Assembly (NCBI RefSeq): GCF_004345645.1
Contig: NZ_SLWS01000001.1
Span: forward strand, 1,429,546-1,493,545
DNA: 64,000 nt
Direction of reading: 5' to 3'
Source of the DNA: Actinocrispum wychmicini
Lineage (GTDB): Bacteria > Actinomycetota > Actinomycetes > Mycobacteriales > Pseudonocardiaceae
The position numbers and the translations under genes were made by a program. Positions 46,791 through 55,661 of the stretch are shown here, one piece after another; position 1 is the first letter of the stretch; each line of letters begins with the position of its first letter. The notes beneath the pieces were generated by a model. The model was not told the origin of the DNA. It worked only from the letters and a program-made list of their open reading frames with translations, and ran no database searches.

Positions 46791-47392
46791 TAGCCCTCGC
46801 GGAGGGACTGGTAGTGGGCCATGCACTTTTCGTATGACGGAAGCAGGCCTGCGTCGGCGGCTTCGGCGAGGGTCGGCGCGTTCTGGTCCTTGTCCGACAG
46901 GACCGGTTCGATGTCCGCCGGCCAGGGCAGGTCCAGCGTCGGGTCCATCGGGGTGATGCCGTGCTCGCCGCTCGGGTTGTAGCCGGTGGAGCACAGGTAG
47001 ATCATCGCGGTGTCGTCCTCCAGCGCGAAGAACCCGTGTCCGAGGCCTTCGGGGACGTACACCGCGGAGTACGTGTGCGCGTCCAGCTTCACGCACTCCC
47101 ACTGGCCGAAGGTCGGCGAGCCGACCCGGATGTCCACGATCACGTCGAGCATGGCGCCGCGCGGGCAGTAGATGTACTTGGCCTGGCCGGGTGGGGTGTC
47201 CGCGAAGTGCACGCCGCGGATCGTGCCCCGGCGGGAGACGCTGTGGTTGGTCTGGCCGAGCCGCAGCGGGTGGCCGACCGCCTCGGCGAACGCGTCACCC
47301 TGGAACGGCGCGGCGAACATGCCGCGGCCGTCGGCGAAGGTCTGTGGCTGGAACTCGAACGCGCCCGCGATGGACAGCTCCCGTACCTGCAT
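46787..47392 (-). CDS. rmlC: dTDP-4-dehydrorhamnose 3,5-epimerase family protein
   Basis: A cupin-fold epimerase of 201 residues acting in dTDP-L-rhamnose or related deoxysugar synthesis. Conserved parts are FADGRGMFAAPFQGDAF, the catalytic histidine in GTIRGVHFADTPPGQAKYIYC, the aspartate in VDIRVGSPTFGQW, and YVPEGLGHGFFALEDDTAMIYLCS. ATG 47392 is the family start. No other dTDP-sugar genes are nearby, so it may serve a pathway encoded elsewhere or be a paralogue of altered specificity. Confidence 0.88.
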   Translation of the reverse strand: MQVRELSIAGAFEFQPQTFADGRGMFAAPFQGDAFAEAVGHPLRLGQTNHSVSRRGTIRGVHFADTPPGQAKYIYCPRGAMLDVIVDIRVGSPTFGQWECVKLDAHTYSAVYVPEGLGHGFFALEDDTAMIYLCSTGYNPSGEHGITPMDPTLDLPWPADIEPVLSDKDQNAPTLAEAADAGLLPSYEKCMAHYQSLREGY

Positions 47393-47730
47393 GCGCCGAA
47401 GTCTAGGTGACGGTTCCGCCGGCGCGACCGCCGCCACCTGGGCGGACTTGACCGATCGTGAGCCCGTCCGCCTGTGGGTTTGGCGTACATACCGGACGGA
47501 CGTCTTGCGAAATTCCCTTCTGACGTGCGGAAATCACCGCAGGAATTGTGATCCCCGCCGCAGACACGGGAAATTCGACCTGCCACACTTACCGAACCGC
47601 AGCGTCCGCGGCCGGTCCGTCTCACCACTGGCGGCACGACCCGGCGGTCGACGCCGTTCGACGTTTCCGGCGCCACCGCGCCCGGACCGAATGGCGTTAC
47701 CCAACAGCTGCAACGCGAGTAGAGGACGCC
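47393..47730. other. Intergenic region between rmlC and the malic enzyme gene
   Basis: These 338 bases hold no gene with coding support; the open frame running into the malic enzyme from 47548 has no family similarity before 47731. Promoters for both divergent genes must lie here, but no clear motif is seen. Confidence 0.5.
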
Positions 47731-48924
47731 GTGACCGCAACCAACGACCGGATCGTTACTGACCTCGGCAAACCCGTGACCGACGAGGAAGTCTTCGCCG
47801 CGCACGAGGGTGGCAAGCTCGACATCGGGGTCCCCCGGCCGATCGAGGATCCGCGCACGCTGGCCATCGCCTACACCCCGGGGGTCGCGAAGGTGAGCAA
47901 CGCCATCGCCCGGGATCCCAAGATGGCCGCCAAGTACACCTGGACCCACCGCCTCGTCGCCGTGGTCAGCGACGGAACGGCCGTGCTGGGCCTCGGCGAC
48001 ATCGGCGCGTCGGCGTCGTTGCCGGTGATGGAGGGCAAGTCCGCCCTGTTCAAGACTTTCGGCGGCCTCAACTCGATCCCCTTGGTGCTGAACACGACCG
48101 ATGTGGACGAGATCGTCGAGACGCTGGTGCGGCTGCGGCCGTCGTTCGGGGCGGTGAACCTGGAGGACATCTCGGCGCCGCGCTGCTTCGAGTTGGAGGC
48201 CAAGCTGATCGAGGCGCTCGACTGCCCGGTCATGCACGACGACCAGCACGGGACCGCGGTGGTGGTGCTCGCGGCGTTGCAGGGCGCGACCAGGGTGCTC
48301 GGCCGGGAACTGGGGTCGGAGCGGGTGGTCATCGCGGGTGCCGGCTCGTCCGGGATCGCGTGCGCGAAGATCCTGATCGCGGCCGGCGTCGGCGAGGTGA
48401 CCCTGCTGGACTCGCGCGGGATCATCCACTCCGGCCGGGACGGCCTGAACTGGATCAAGCAGGAGATGGCCGAGGTCACCAACGCCAGCGGCCTGCGCGG
48501 CGGGATCGCGGAGGCGTTGCGCGGCGCGGACGTCTTCCTGGGATTGTCGTCGTCGCAGGTGCCGGAGGAGCTGATCGCGACCATGGCGCCGAAGTCGGTG
48601 GTGTTCGCACTGTCCAATCCGGACCCGGAGATCCGCCCTGACATTGCGCGCCGGCACGCGTCGATCGTGGCCACCGGCCGCAGTGACTTCCCCAACCAGA
48701 TCAACAACGTCTCGGCGTTCCCGGGCATCTTCCGCGGCGCGCTGGACGCCGGCGCGACCAGGATCACCGAGGGCATGAAGCTCGCCGCGGCCGAGGCGAT
48801 CGCGGCGGTGGCCCTGGACGAACTGGACGCCGACCACATCATGCCGAGCGCCCTGGACCCCCGAGTGGCGCCCGAGGTCGCCCAAGCAGTGGCAGCGGCA
48901 GCCCTCCGAGACGGCGTTGCCTGA
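47731..48924 (+). CDS. NAD(P)-dependent malic enzyme
   Basis: Converts malate to pyruvate and CO2, feeding NADPH or gluconeogenesis. At 397 residues it is the short bacterial form without a phosphotransacetylase domain. Landmarks: LAIAYTPGVAKVSNAIARDP, VVSDGTAVLGLGDIGASASLPVMEGKSALFK (catalytic lysine), the metal-binding CPVMHDDQHGTAVVVLAAL, and the NAD(P) fold VVIAGAGSSGIACAKIL. GTG 47731 follows AGAGGA. A very strong terminator follows. Confidence 0.94.
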   Translation: MTATNDRIVTDLGKPVTDEEVFAAHEGGKLDIGVPRPIEDPRTLAIAYTPGVAKVSNAIARDPKMAAKYTWTHRLVAVVSDGTAVLGLGDIGASASLPVMEGKSALFKTFGGLNSIPLVLNTTDVDEIVETLVRLRPSFGAVNLEDISAPRCFELEAKLIEALDCPVMHDDQHGTAVVVLAALQGATRVLGRELGSERVVIAGAGSSGIACAKILIAAGVGEVTLLDSRGIIHSGRDGLNWIKQEMAEVTNASGLRGGIAEALRGADVFLGLSSSQVPEELIATMAPKSVVFALSNPDPEIRPDIARRHASIVATGRSDFPNQINNVSAFPGIFRGALDAGATRITEGMKLAAAEAIAAVALDELDADHIMPSALDPRVAPEVAQAVAAAALRDGVA

Positions 48925-48943
48925 CAAAGACAACAGAACAAGA

Positions 48944-48986
48944 AAGTTCAGGGCCTAGGCAACCAAGTGTTGCCTAGGCCCAACTT
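48944..48986 (+). terminator. Strong terminator after the malic enzyme gene
   Basis: GGGCCTAGGCAAC (48951-48963) pairs with GTTGCCTAGGCCC (48969-48981), loop CAAGT, and AAGTT/AACTT extend the stem beyond a two-base bulge. The remaining 48987-49244 shows no gene. Confidence 0.88.
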
Positions 48987-49244
48987 CGTCAAAGGGGTGT
49001 TTCGCTTGGTCGCGCCGATCACTTACGCCCCGCAACACGCCCGACTTCGCCCCAGCCAGGCTGGCAACCGGCCCCGAGCGAAGATGTCGGTCGCGTGGTG
49101 CGGGGTGGAAATGATCGGCTGAAGGCGACCAAGCCCGTCCGAGCGGAGCGAGGACCATCAAACACTGTAACCTGATCTGCGGCGGGAGGTTCGTGAGACG
49201 GTGCTCGGCCCGCCCCAGGTTCCAGGCGCGGGAAGGGTGGCACC

Positions 49245-51935
49245 GTGGCTGAACTGGTCGAGCCGGCGGGTGCGGCCCGTGGGTCCGCGTGGGCGGAGGC
49301 CGGCTGGGTCCGTTGTTCGGACGGCTTGGTAGTCCAGGCCAATCTGGGTGCCGCGCTGCTCGCCGGGGCGCATTCGCCGGAGCAGTTGGTGGGCCAGTCG
49401 TTGGCAGGGTTTCTCGTCGAGGACGACAACGGCCAGCATGTTCTGCGGCCGGACGGCACCGCGGTGGAGGTCACGGCGCTGCGGATCTGCAACGGCGACG
49501 GCCGGTCGACGGTCGTGTTCGCGCCCACGTCGATGGGGATGACCACGGTCGACGAACTGCTGGCGGCGCAACGGGTCGCGCGGTTGGGCAGTTTCGTCCA
49601 CGATGTCGCACTCGGTCGGACGCACTACAGCCTGCCGTTGTACGAGCTGCTCGGCGTCGCGCTCGGGGCCGAGGACACGGAGGCGCAGCTGCTGTTCCGG
49701 ACGCATCCGGAGGATCTGCCCGCGGTCGTGGAGTTCCGGGAACGCCTGATGGAGGCGACCGACGACGAGCCGCTCGAACTTGAGCTGCGGGAACGTGACG
49801 GCGACAAGACATATCTGGTTCGCTCGCAGCCTGTCTTCGACAGCAAAGGCGTGGTGTACCGGGTTCGCGGCGTCGTCCATGACATCACTGACCTGCGCGC
49901 GCCTGACCGGCAGCGCGGCCTGGACCGGCGGTTGTTCGAGGACGCGCAACGGGTGGCGTTGCTGGGCACGTGGGCGTGGAACACGAGCACAGGCGACTGT
50001 GTCTGGTCGACGATGCTGTACGAGCTGTTCGGCGTCGAACCCAAGACCGCGATGACGTACGACGGCTACCTGCGGTACGTCCACCAGGACGACCGCGAGT
50101 GGGTGGATCGGACCTGGCGGCAGCTGGCCGAGAACGGTGAGCCGGTGGTGTGCGAGTACCGCGTGGTCCGGCCGGACGGCGTGGTGCGGGTGTTCCGGTG
50201 CCGGGGTGCCTCGTTCGCCGGCCGCAAGGACGGCCCGGTGATGGTCGGCACCGCTCAGGACGTGACCGAGCAGCGGTCCACCGAGAGCCGGATGCAGCGG
50301 TCCAGCCAGCGGTTCACCGACCTGGTCGCGATCACCCCGGTCGGCATCGGACTGTTCGACGCCACCGAACGGATCGTCGACGCGAACGACGCGTTGTGCC
50401 GGCTGCTCGGAATGGACTTGGAGCGGCTGCGCGGAATGACCGTGGCGCAGCTGACCCATCCGGATCATTCGCCGGACGACCGGTTGGCCGCTGGTCAGCG
50501 GGTGTTGGTCACGGCCGCGGGCGAGCCCGTGTACTGCGAGCTGAGCGTGGTCTCGTCCGTCGCCGACGACGGCCAACGGTTCGGGCTGGTGGTGTTCCAG
50601 GACGTCACGGAACGCCGTCGCGCCGCGGAACTGCTGCGGCATCAGGCCACCCACGACGACCTCACGGGCCTGCCGGGCCGGGTCGCGGTGAACGAGCTGC
50701 TGGCCGAACTGCTCACCGGCGAGGACGCCGGCAAGGTCGCGTTGTTGTTCTGCGACTTGGACAACTTCAAGCGGGTCAACGATTCCATGGGCCACGACGC
50801 CGGTGACGAGCTGCTCGTCGCGCTCGCCCGGCGGCTTGAGGACGGTGTGCCCGAAGGCTGTGTGGTCGCGCGGATGTCGGGCGACGAGTACGTCGTGATC
50901 TGCCGTGACGTCACGACGGTCGGTGGTGTCGACGAGTTCGCGAGCGGTGTGGCGCACCTGTTCCGGACGGCGATTCCGGTGCGGGGTCAGCTGTTGCGGG
51001 TTTCGGCGTCGGTGGGCGCGGCGGTGCCGAGTGGTCCGGAGACGACCGGCGCGGACCTGTTGCGGTTCGCCGACGCCGCGATGTTCCAGGCGAAAAGGCG
51101 TGGGGCCGGCCGGGTGTCGCTGGCGAACGCGACGCTGATCGCGTCCGCGGGCAGCCAGCTGTACCTGGAGGGGCAGCTGCGGGAGGCGTTGCAGAACGAC
51201 GGTTTGGTGCTGCACTACCAGCCGGTGGTGGGGGTGGACGGGTCGATCCTGTCCGCCGAGGCGTTGGTCCGCTGGCCGCATCCGGAGCGTGGGATGTTGG
51301 CGCCGGCGCAGTTCCTGGTGGTCGCCGAACAGGGCGACCTGTTGCGGGACTTGGACAAGTGGGTGCTGCGAACCGCGTTGCACGAGGCCAGGAGCTGGCC
51401 GGCGGTGGCCGGGCGGCAGGTGTCGGTGGCGGTGAACCTGGCCGGGTTGGTGCCGGGCGACCCGGAGTTCGTGGACGTGGTGGCCACCGCGATCGCGGGC
51501 GGTGGCATCGAGTGGGAACGGGTCGTGCTTGAGCTGGTCGAGATCGACTTCGTGGACCTGCCGTCGCGCAGTCGCACGGCCATGGCCGAGCTGGTGGCGC
51601 GGGGTGTGCGGTTCGCGGTGGACGACTTCGGCACCGGGTACTCGTCGCTGGCCCGGCTGAAGGACCTGCCGGCGCAGATCATCAAGGTGGACCGGCGGTT
51701 CGTCGCCGGGATCGGGACCGATCCGCTGGACTTCGCGGTGGCGCGCGCGGTGGTCGACCTGGCGCGGACGATGGGCCGCAGCTGTGTCGCGGAGGGTGTC
51801 GAGACCGACACGCAGTTCACGATGCTGCGTGACATGGGTGTGGACGCCTACCAGGGGTGGCTGCTGTCCCGAGCGGTGCCGCCGGCCGAGTTTCGTGCGC
51901 TGCTCAGCCCGGGAAAGCTGCGCGTACCGTCCTGA
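49245..51935 (+). CDS. PAS-PAS-GGDEF-EAL cyclic di-GMP signalling protein
   Basis: An 896-residue cytoplasmic composite protein: several N-terminal PAS/PAC modules (for example RLFEDAQRVALLGTWAWNTSTGDCVWS and DLVAITPVGIGLFDATERIVDANDALCRLLGM), then GGDEF and EAL. The GGDEF signature is SGDEY at residues 545-549, near canonical and possibly active. The EAL domain looks catalytically complete: EAL at 672-674, VNLAG, ELVE, VDDFGTGYSS, IIKVD, CVAEGVET and YQGW. It therefore may make and break c-di-GMP, the developmental brake of actinomycetes. No membrane helices. GTG 49245 follows GGAAGG. Confidence 0.92.
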   Translation: MAELVEPAGAARGSAWAEAGWVRCSDGLVVQANLGAALLAGAHSPEQLVGQSLAGFLVEDDNGQHVLRPDGTAVEVTALRICNGDGRSTVVFAPTSMGMTTVDELLAAQRVARLGSFVHDVALGRTHYSLPLYELLGVALGAEDTEAQLLFRTHPEDLPAVVEFRERLMEATDDEPLELELRERDGDKTYLVRSQPVFDSKGVVYRVRGVVHDITDLRAPDRQRGLDRRLFEDAQRVALLGTWAWNTSTGDCVWSTMLYELFGVEPKTAMTYDGYLRYVHQDDREWVDRTWRQLAENGEPVVCEYRVVRPDGVVRVFRCRGASFAGRKDGPVMVGTAQDVTEQRSTESRMQRSSQRFTDLVAITPVGIGLFDATERIVDANDALCRLLGMDLERLRGMTVAQLTHPDHSPDDRLAAGQRVLVTAAGEPVYCELSVVSSVADDGQRFGLVVFQDVTERRRAAELLRHQATHDDLTGLPGRVAVNELLAELLTGEDAGKVALLFCDLDNFKRVNDSMGHDAGDELLVALARRLEDGVPEGCVVARMSGDEYVVICRDVTTVGGVDEFASGVAHLFRTAIPVRGQLLRVSASVGAAVPSGPETTGADLLRFADAAMFQAKRRGAGRVSLANATLIASAGSQLYLEGQLREALQNDGLVLHYQPVVGVDGSILSAEALVRWPHPERGMLAPAQFLVVAEQGDLLRDLDKWVLRTALHEARSWPAVAGRQVSVAVNLAGLVPGDPEFVDVVATAIAGGGIEWERVVLELVEIDFVDLPSRSRTAMAELVARGVRFAVDDFGTGYSSLARLKDLPAQIIKVDRRFVAGIGTDPLDFAVARAVVDLARTMGRSCVAEGVETDTQFTMLRDMGVDAYQGWLLSRAVPPAEFRALLSPGKLRVPS

Positions 51936-51948
51936 CCTGCGGGTTTAT

Positions 51949-51973
51949 CTGATCGACAGTGGACTGTGATCAG
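51949..51973 (+). terminator. Stem-loop after the GGDEF-EAL gene
   Basis: CTGATC-G-ACAGT (51949-51960) pairs with ACTGT-GATCAG (51963-51973), an 11-pair stem with one bulged G and a GG loop. Confidence 0.6.
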
Positions 51974-52073
51974 CCCGGATCGTGGAATGCCGTGCTGTTG
52001 TCGGTGCCGCGGGATAGGGTCGATCGGACTTAGGCCGGCCGGCGAGTGGCCGCCACGACGACAGGGGCCCCGG

Positions 52074-53168
52074 GTGATCGAGTTCCGGGACGTGACCAAG
52101 CGGTATCCAGACGGGACGATCGCCGTCGACAAGCTGAACCTGACCGTGGACGCGGGCGCGATCACGGTGTTCGTCGGGCCGTCCGGCTGCGGCAAGACCA
52201 CCTCGCTGCGGATGGTCAACCGGATGATCGACCCGACCGGCGGCAGCATCCTGATCGACGGCAAGGACGTGCAGGAGTCCGATCCGGCGTTGCTGCGCCG
52301 TGGCATCGGGTACGTCATCCAGCAGGCCGGCCTGTTCCCGCACCGCACCGTGCTGGACAACGTGGCGACCGTGCCGCTGCTGTCCGGTTGGGACAGACGC
52401 AAGGCACGGGCCCGTGCGGCCGAGTTGCTGGCGACGGTCGGGTTGCCGGCGGAGATGGGCAGGCGGTACCCGGTGCAGCTGTCCGGCGGGCAGCAGCAGC
52501 GGGTCGGGGTGGCGCGGGCGCTCGCGGCCGACCCGCCGGTCCTGCTGATGGACGAGCCGTTCAGCGCGGTCGACCCGGTGGTCCGGGAGGATCTACAGAA
52601 CGAGTTGCTGCGCCTGCAGGACGAGCTGGACAAGACGATCATCTTCGTCACCCACGACATCGACGAGGCCGTGCGGATCGGCGAGAAGGTCGCGGTGTTC
52701 CGCAAGGGTGGTGTGCTCGCGCAGTACGGCACGCCGGCGGACGTGCTGCGGTATCCGGCGGACGAGTTCGTGGCCTCGTTCGTCGGCCGGGACCGTGGCT
52801 ACCGTGGGCTTTCGTTCCTGCAGGCCGACGGCATCGCGGTCGACCAGGTCGCCAAGGCCACGGTCGGCGAACCGTACGGTCCGGCGGCCGCCGACTGGGT
52901 GCTCGCTGTGGACAGTGCCGACCGCCCGCGCGGCTGGCTCCCACCGGAGTCCAGTGTGGACGGCGAGCTGTCGGCGGACTCGTTGGTGGCGGGCGGTTCC
53001 CTGTACACGGTCGGCACCCCGCTGCGGGGTGCGCTGGACGCGGCGCTGTCGTCGCCGACGAGCCTGGGAGTGGTCGTCGACACCGAGGGCAAGTACGTCG
53101 GCGTGATCACCGCGCGCCAGGTGCTGGACCTGATCGAGGGCCAGCCACCGGCCGTGAGGGCGCGATGA
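52074..53168 (+). CDS. Osmoprotectant ABC transporter ATPase (OpuCA/ProV-type)
   Basis: A 364-residue ATPase of the glycine betaine/carnitine/choline uptake family. Walker A is VFVGPSGCGKTTSLRM, the signature YPVQLSGGQQQRVGVARAL and Walker B PVLLMDEPFSAVDPVVRE with the switch histidine in IFVTHDIDEAVRIGE. The C-terminus has a CBS-like part (SLGVVVDTEGKYVGVITARQVLDLI), which senses ionic strength in OpuA. GTG 52074 starts the operon; its stop overlaps the first permease (ATGA). Confidence 0.93.
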   Translation: MIEFRDVTKRYPDGTIAVDKLNLTVDAGAITVFVGPSGCGKTTSLRMVNRMIDPTGGSILIDGKDVQESDPALLRRGIGYVIQQAGLFPHRTVLDNVATVPLLSGWDRRKARARAAELLATVGLPAEMGRRYPVQLSGGQQQRVGVARALAADPPVLLMDEPFSAVDPVVREDLQNELLRLQDELDKTIIFVTHDIDEAVRIGEKVAVFRKGGVLAQYGTPADVLRYPADEFVASFVGRDRGYRGLSFLQADGIAVDQVAKATVGEPYGPAAADWVLAVDSADRPRGWLPPESSVDGELSADSLVAGGSLYTVGTPLRGALDAALSSPTSLGVVVDTEGKYVGVITARQVLDLIEGQPPAVRAR

Positions 53169-53809
53169 ACTGGATCTTCGACCACGTCGGCGACATCGTC
53201 TACTGGACCGGCCAGCACCTGTGGCTGTCGCTGTTGCCGGTGGCGATCGGGCTGGTGATCTCGATCCCGCTGGGCTGGGTGGCCAACCGCTGGCGGGTGG
53301 CCAGGGCGATCCTGGTCCCGGTCGCGGGCATTCTCTACACGATCCCGTCGCTGGTGCTGCTGGTCATGTTGCCGGCGTTGCTGGGCACCCAGATCCTGAA
53401 CCCGATCAACGTCGTCATCGCGCTCACCATCTACACGGTCGCGTTGCTGGTGCGGGTGGTCGCGGACTCGCTCGCGGCGGTGCCGCCACCGGTGATCGCG
53501 GCCGCGAACGCGATGGGCTACCGGCCGGTGCGCCGGTTCCTCGGGGTGGAGCTGCCGTTGGCGATCCCGGTGCTGGTCGCGGGCCTGCGCGTGGCGACTG
53601 TGTCGAACATCAGCCTGGTCAGCGTCGGCGGCCTGCTCGGGGTGAAGCAGCTGGGCTACGCGTTCCCGGACGGCTACGGCGTGGAACGGTACTCCGAGAT
53701 CATCGCCGGGCTGGTGCTGATCATCCTGCTGGCGCTGCTGTTCGACCGGATCTGGCTGCTGGTCGGGCGGTTGCTGACGCCGTGGACCCGGGCGGGGGTG
53801 GCCAAGTGA
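53165..53809 (+). CDS. Osmoprotectant ABC transporter permease, first subunit
   Basis: A 214-residue inner-membrane permease of the OpuCB type with about five to six helices (HLWLSLLPVAIGLVISIPLGWVANRW, AILVPVAGILYTIPSLVLLVMLPALLG). The BPD_transp_1 coupling loop is PPPVIAAANAMGYRPVRRFLGVELPLAIPVLVAGLRVAT. It overlaps its neighbours at both ends (ATGA and GTGA), so subunits are made in step. Confidence 0.92.
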   Translation: MNWIFDHVGDIVYWTGQHLWLSLLPVAIGLVISIPLGWVANRWRVARAILVPVAGILYTIPSLVLLVMLPALLGTQILNPINVVIALTIYTVALLVRVVADSLAAVPPPVIAAANAMGYRPVRRFLGVELPLAIPVLVAGLRVATVSNISLVSVGGLLGVKQLGYAFPDGYGVERYSEIIAGLVLIILLALLFDRIWLLVGRLLTPWTRAGVAK

Positions 53810-54525
53810 ACCCGTTCACCGGCGCCTTCGACTGGCTGGGCAACGCCGAGCACTGGTCCGGGTCGGAGGGCATCCCGACGAGAATCGTGGAACACCTGGG
53901 GTACACCGGGTTGGCCGTGCTGTTCGGCGCGATCATCGCGGTGCCCCTCGGCGCGCTGATCGGGCACACCGGCAAAGGCGGCGCCGTCGTCGGCGCGGCC
54001 AACGGGCTGCGGGCGATCCCAGAACTGGGCCTGTTGGTGCTGTTGGTGCTGCTCATGGGAATCGGCGTGCTGCCCGTGACGATCGCGCTCGTGGTGCTGG
54101 CCATTCCACCGCTGCTGGCGGGCACCTACTCCGGCATCCGCAACGTCGATCCGTCCGTTGTGGACGCGGCGCGCGGGATGGGGATGACGGGATGGCGCGT
54201 GCTGTGGAGCGTCGAACTGCCCAACGCCCTGCCGTTGATGCTGGCCGGCCTGCGGTCGGCGACGCTGCAGGTGATCGCCACCGCGACCATCGCGGCGTAC
54301 GTGTCGCTCGGCGGGCTCGGCCGGTACGTGATCGACGGGCAGTACGCCCGGGACTTCCCGCAGATGCTGGGCGGCGCGATCGTGGTCGCGGCGCTTGCCC
54401 TCGTGGTGGAGGGGCTCCTGCTGCTCCTGCAATGGCTTGTGGTGTCGCGTGGGCTGCGTGGCAACCCGACCCGACGCCGGGACAGGCGGGGCTCGCCCGC
54501 CGCAATCGCAACAGAAACCGCATGA
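53806..54525 (+). CDS. Osmoprotectant ABC transporter permease, second subunit
   Basis: A 239-residue permease of the OpuCD type. The hydrophobic core is GLAVLFGAIIAVPLGALIG, LGLLVLLVLLMGIGVLPVTIALVVLAIPPLLAG, and the coupling loop DAARGMGMTGWRVLWSVELPNALPLMLAGLRSAT. The basic C-terminal tail (RRRDRRG) is cytoplasmic. GTG 53806 overlaps the preceding stop. It is likely to form a heterodimer with the first permease. Confidence 0.92.
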   Translation: MNPFTGAFDWLGNAEHWSGSEGIPTRIVEHLGYTGLAVLFGAIIAVPLGALIGHTGKGGAVVGAANGLRAIPELGLLVLLVLLMGIGVLPVTIALVVLAIPPLLAGTYSGIRNVDPSVVDAARGMGMTGWRVLWSVELPNALPLMLAGLRSATLQVIATATIAAYVSLGGLGRYVIDGQYARDFPQMLGGAIVVAALALVVEGLLLLLQWLVVSRGLRGNPTRRRDRRGSPAAIATETA

Positions 54526-54539
54526 GGAGAGAACTACCA

Positions 54540-55457
54540 ATGAAGCGCACACTCGCCGGGCTGGCGACCGCCGTCGCGGCGGCGCTCATGCTCACGGCAT
54601 GCGGGGGCTCGTCCGACCCGCTCAGCAACCCGTCGACGGGAGGCTCGCCGGCCCCGACCGACACGATCAAGGTCGGCTCGGCCAACTTCGTCGAGAGCAA
54701 GCTGCTCGCCGAGATCTACGCCCAGGCGCTGGCCGCCAAGGGGGTCAAGGTCGAGAAGAACCTGGGGATCGGCAGCCGGGAGGTGTACTTCCCGGCGCTC
54801 AAGGACGGCTCGATCGACCTGGTCCCGGAGTACACCGGAACCGTGCTGCAGTACCTGGACAAGAAGGCCACGGCCACCAGCCCCGAGGACGTCTACGCGG
54901 CGCTGAAGAAGACGCTGCCGGCCGACCTGACGGCCTTGGACAAGGCCACCGCCGAGGACAAGGACGCGGTGGTGGTGACCAAGGAGACCGCGGCCAAGTA
55001 CAACGCCAAGTCCATCGCGGACATCGCGTCGAAGGGCGGCGAGATCACGTTCGGCGGCCCGCCGGAGTTCAAGGACCGGCCGGACGGCATCCCCGGCATC
55101 AAGGAGCGCTACAGCCTGACGTTCAAGGACTACAAGTCGCTGGAGCCGGGCCCGATCACCACCAAGGCCCTGCTGGACGGCACCATCCAGGCCGCGGACA
55201 TCTTCACCACGGACGCCTCGATCGCCCTGAACGGCTTCGTCGTGCTGGAGGACCCGAAGAACAACTTCGCGGCGCAGAACGTGGTGCCGGTGATCAACAC
55301 CAAGAAGGCGTCGGACAACGTCAAGAAGGTCCTCAACGCCATCTCGGCGAAGCTGGACACCAAGACGCTGCTGGACCTCAACGGCAAGCTGTCCTCGCCG
55401 GACAAGCCGGACCCCGCCAAGGTGGCCGAGGACTGGCTGAAGACCGCCGGAATCTAG
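54540..55457 (+). CDS. Osmoprotectant-binding lipoprotein (OpuCC-type)
   Basis: A 305-residue substrate-binding lipoprotein: signal peptide ending LMLTAC with the lipid cysteine near residue 21, then an OpuAC domain (TIKVGSANFVESKLLAEIYAQALAAKGVKVEKNLGIGSREVYFPALKDGSIDLVPEYTG). It captures betaine, carnitine, choline or similar for the ABC transporter. AGGAGAG precedes the ATG. Fourth and last gene of the operon; the strong terminator follows 16 bases after the stop. Confidence 0.93.
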   Translation: MKRTLAGLATAVAAALMLTACGGSSDPLSNPSTGGSPAPTDTIKVGSANFVESKLLAEIYAQALAAKGVKVEKNLGIGSREVYFPALKDGSIDLVPEYTGTVLQYLDKKATATSPEDVYAALKKTLPADLTALDKATAEDKDAVVVTKETAAKYNAKSIADIASKGGEITFGGPPEFKDRPDGIPGIKERYSLTFKDYKSLEPGPITTKALLDGTIQAADIFTTDASIALNGFVVLEDPKNNFAAQNVVPVINTKKASDNVKKVLNAISAKLDTKTLLDLNGKLSSPDKPDPAKVAEDWLKTAGI

Positions 55458-55473
55458 CCTCGACCTGGGAACC

Positions 55474-55511
55474 AAGCCGAACCCGGCCGCACTGGCCGGG
55501 TTCGGCTTTTT
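55474..55511 (+). terminator. Intrinsic terminator of the osmoprotectant operon
   Basis: AAGCCGAACCCGGCC (55474-55488) and GGCCGGGTTCGGCTT (55494-55508) form a perfect 15-pair stem with a five-base loop, ending in a T-run: the clearest rho-independent terminator in the window. Confidence 0.95.
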
Positions 55512-55661
55512 CGTGCTCGAAGATTTTCGAACCTGGGTCTCAACCCGGGCGGACACACGGGCGTCTTAGGGGCAAAGGGGTCGAAACACCGTCGCGATCC
55601 CTGCGCCGAGTGACGGGCCGGCGCATTGTCCTGCTGGGGTTGCACGAGAGGGCCAAAGTAC

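Noticed and set aside
49158..51383. Very long open frame on the minus strand (741 residues)
   Set aside because: It is antisense to the PAS-GGDEF-EAL gene; its translation is Arg/Gln/His/Val-rich with no motif, the usual mirror frame of high-GC coding DNA.
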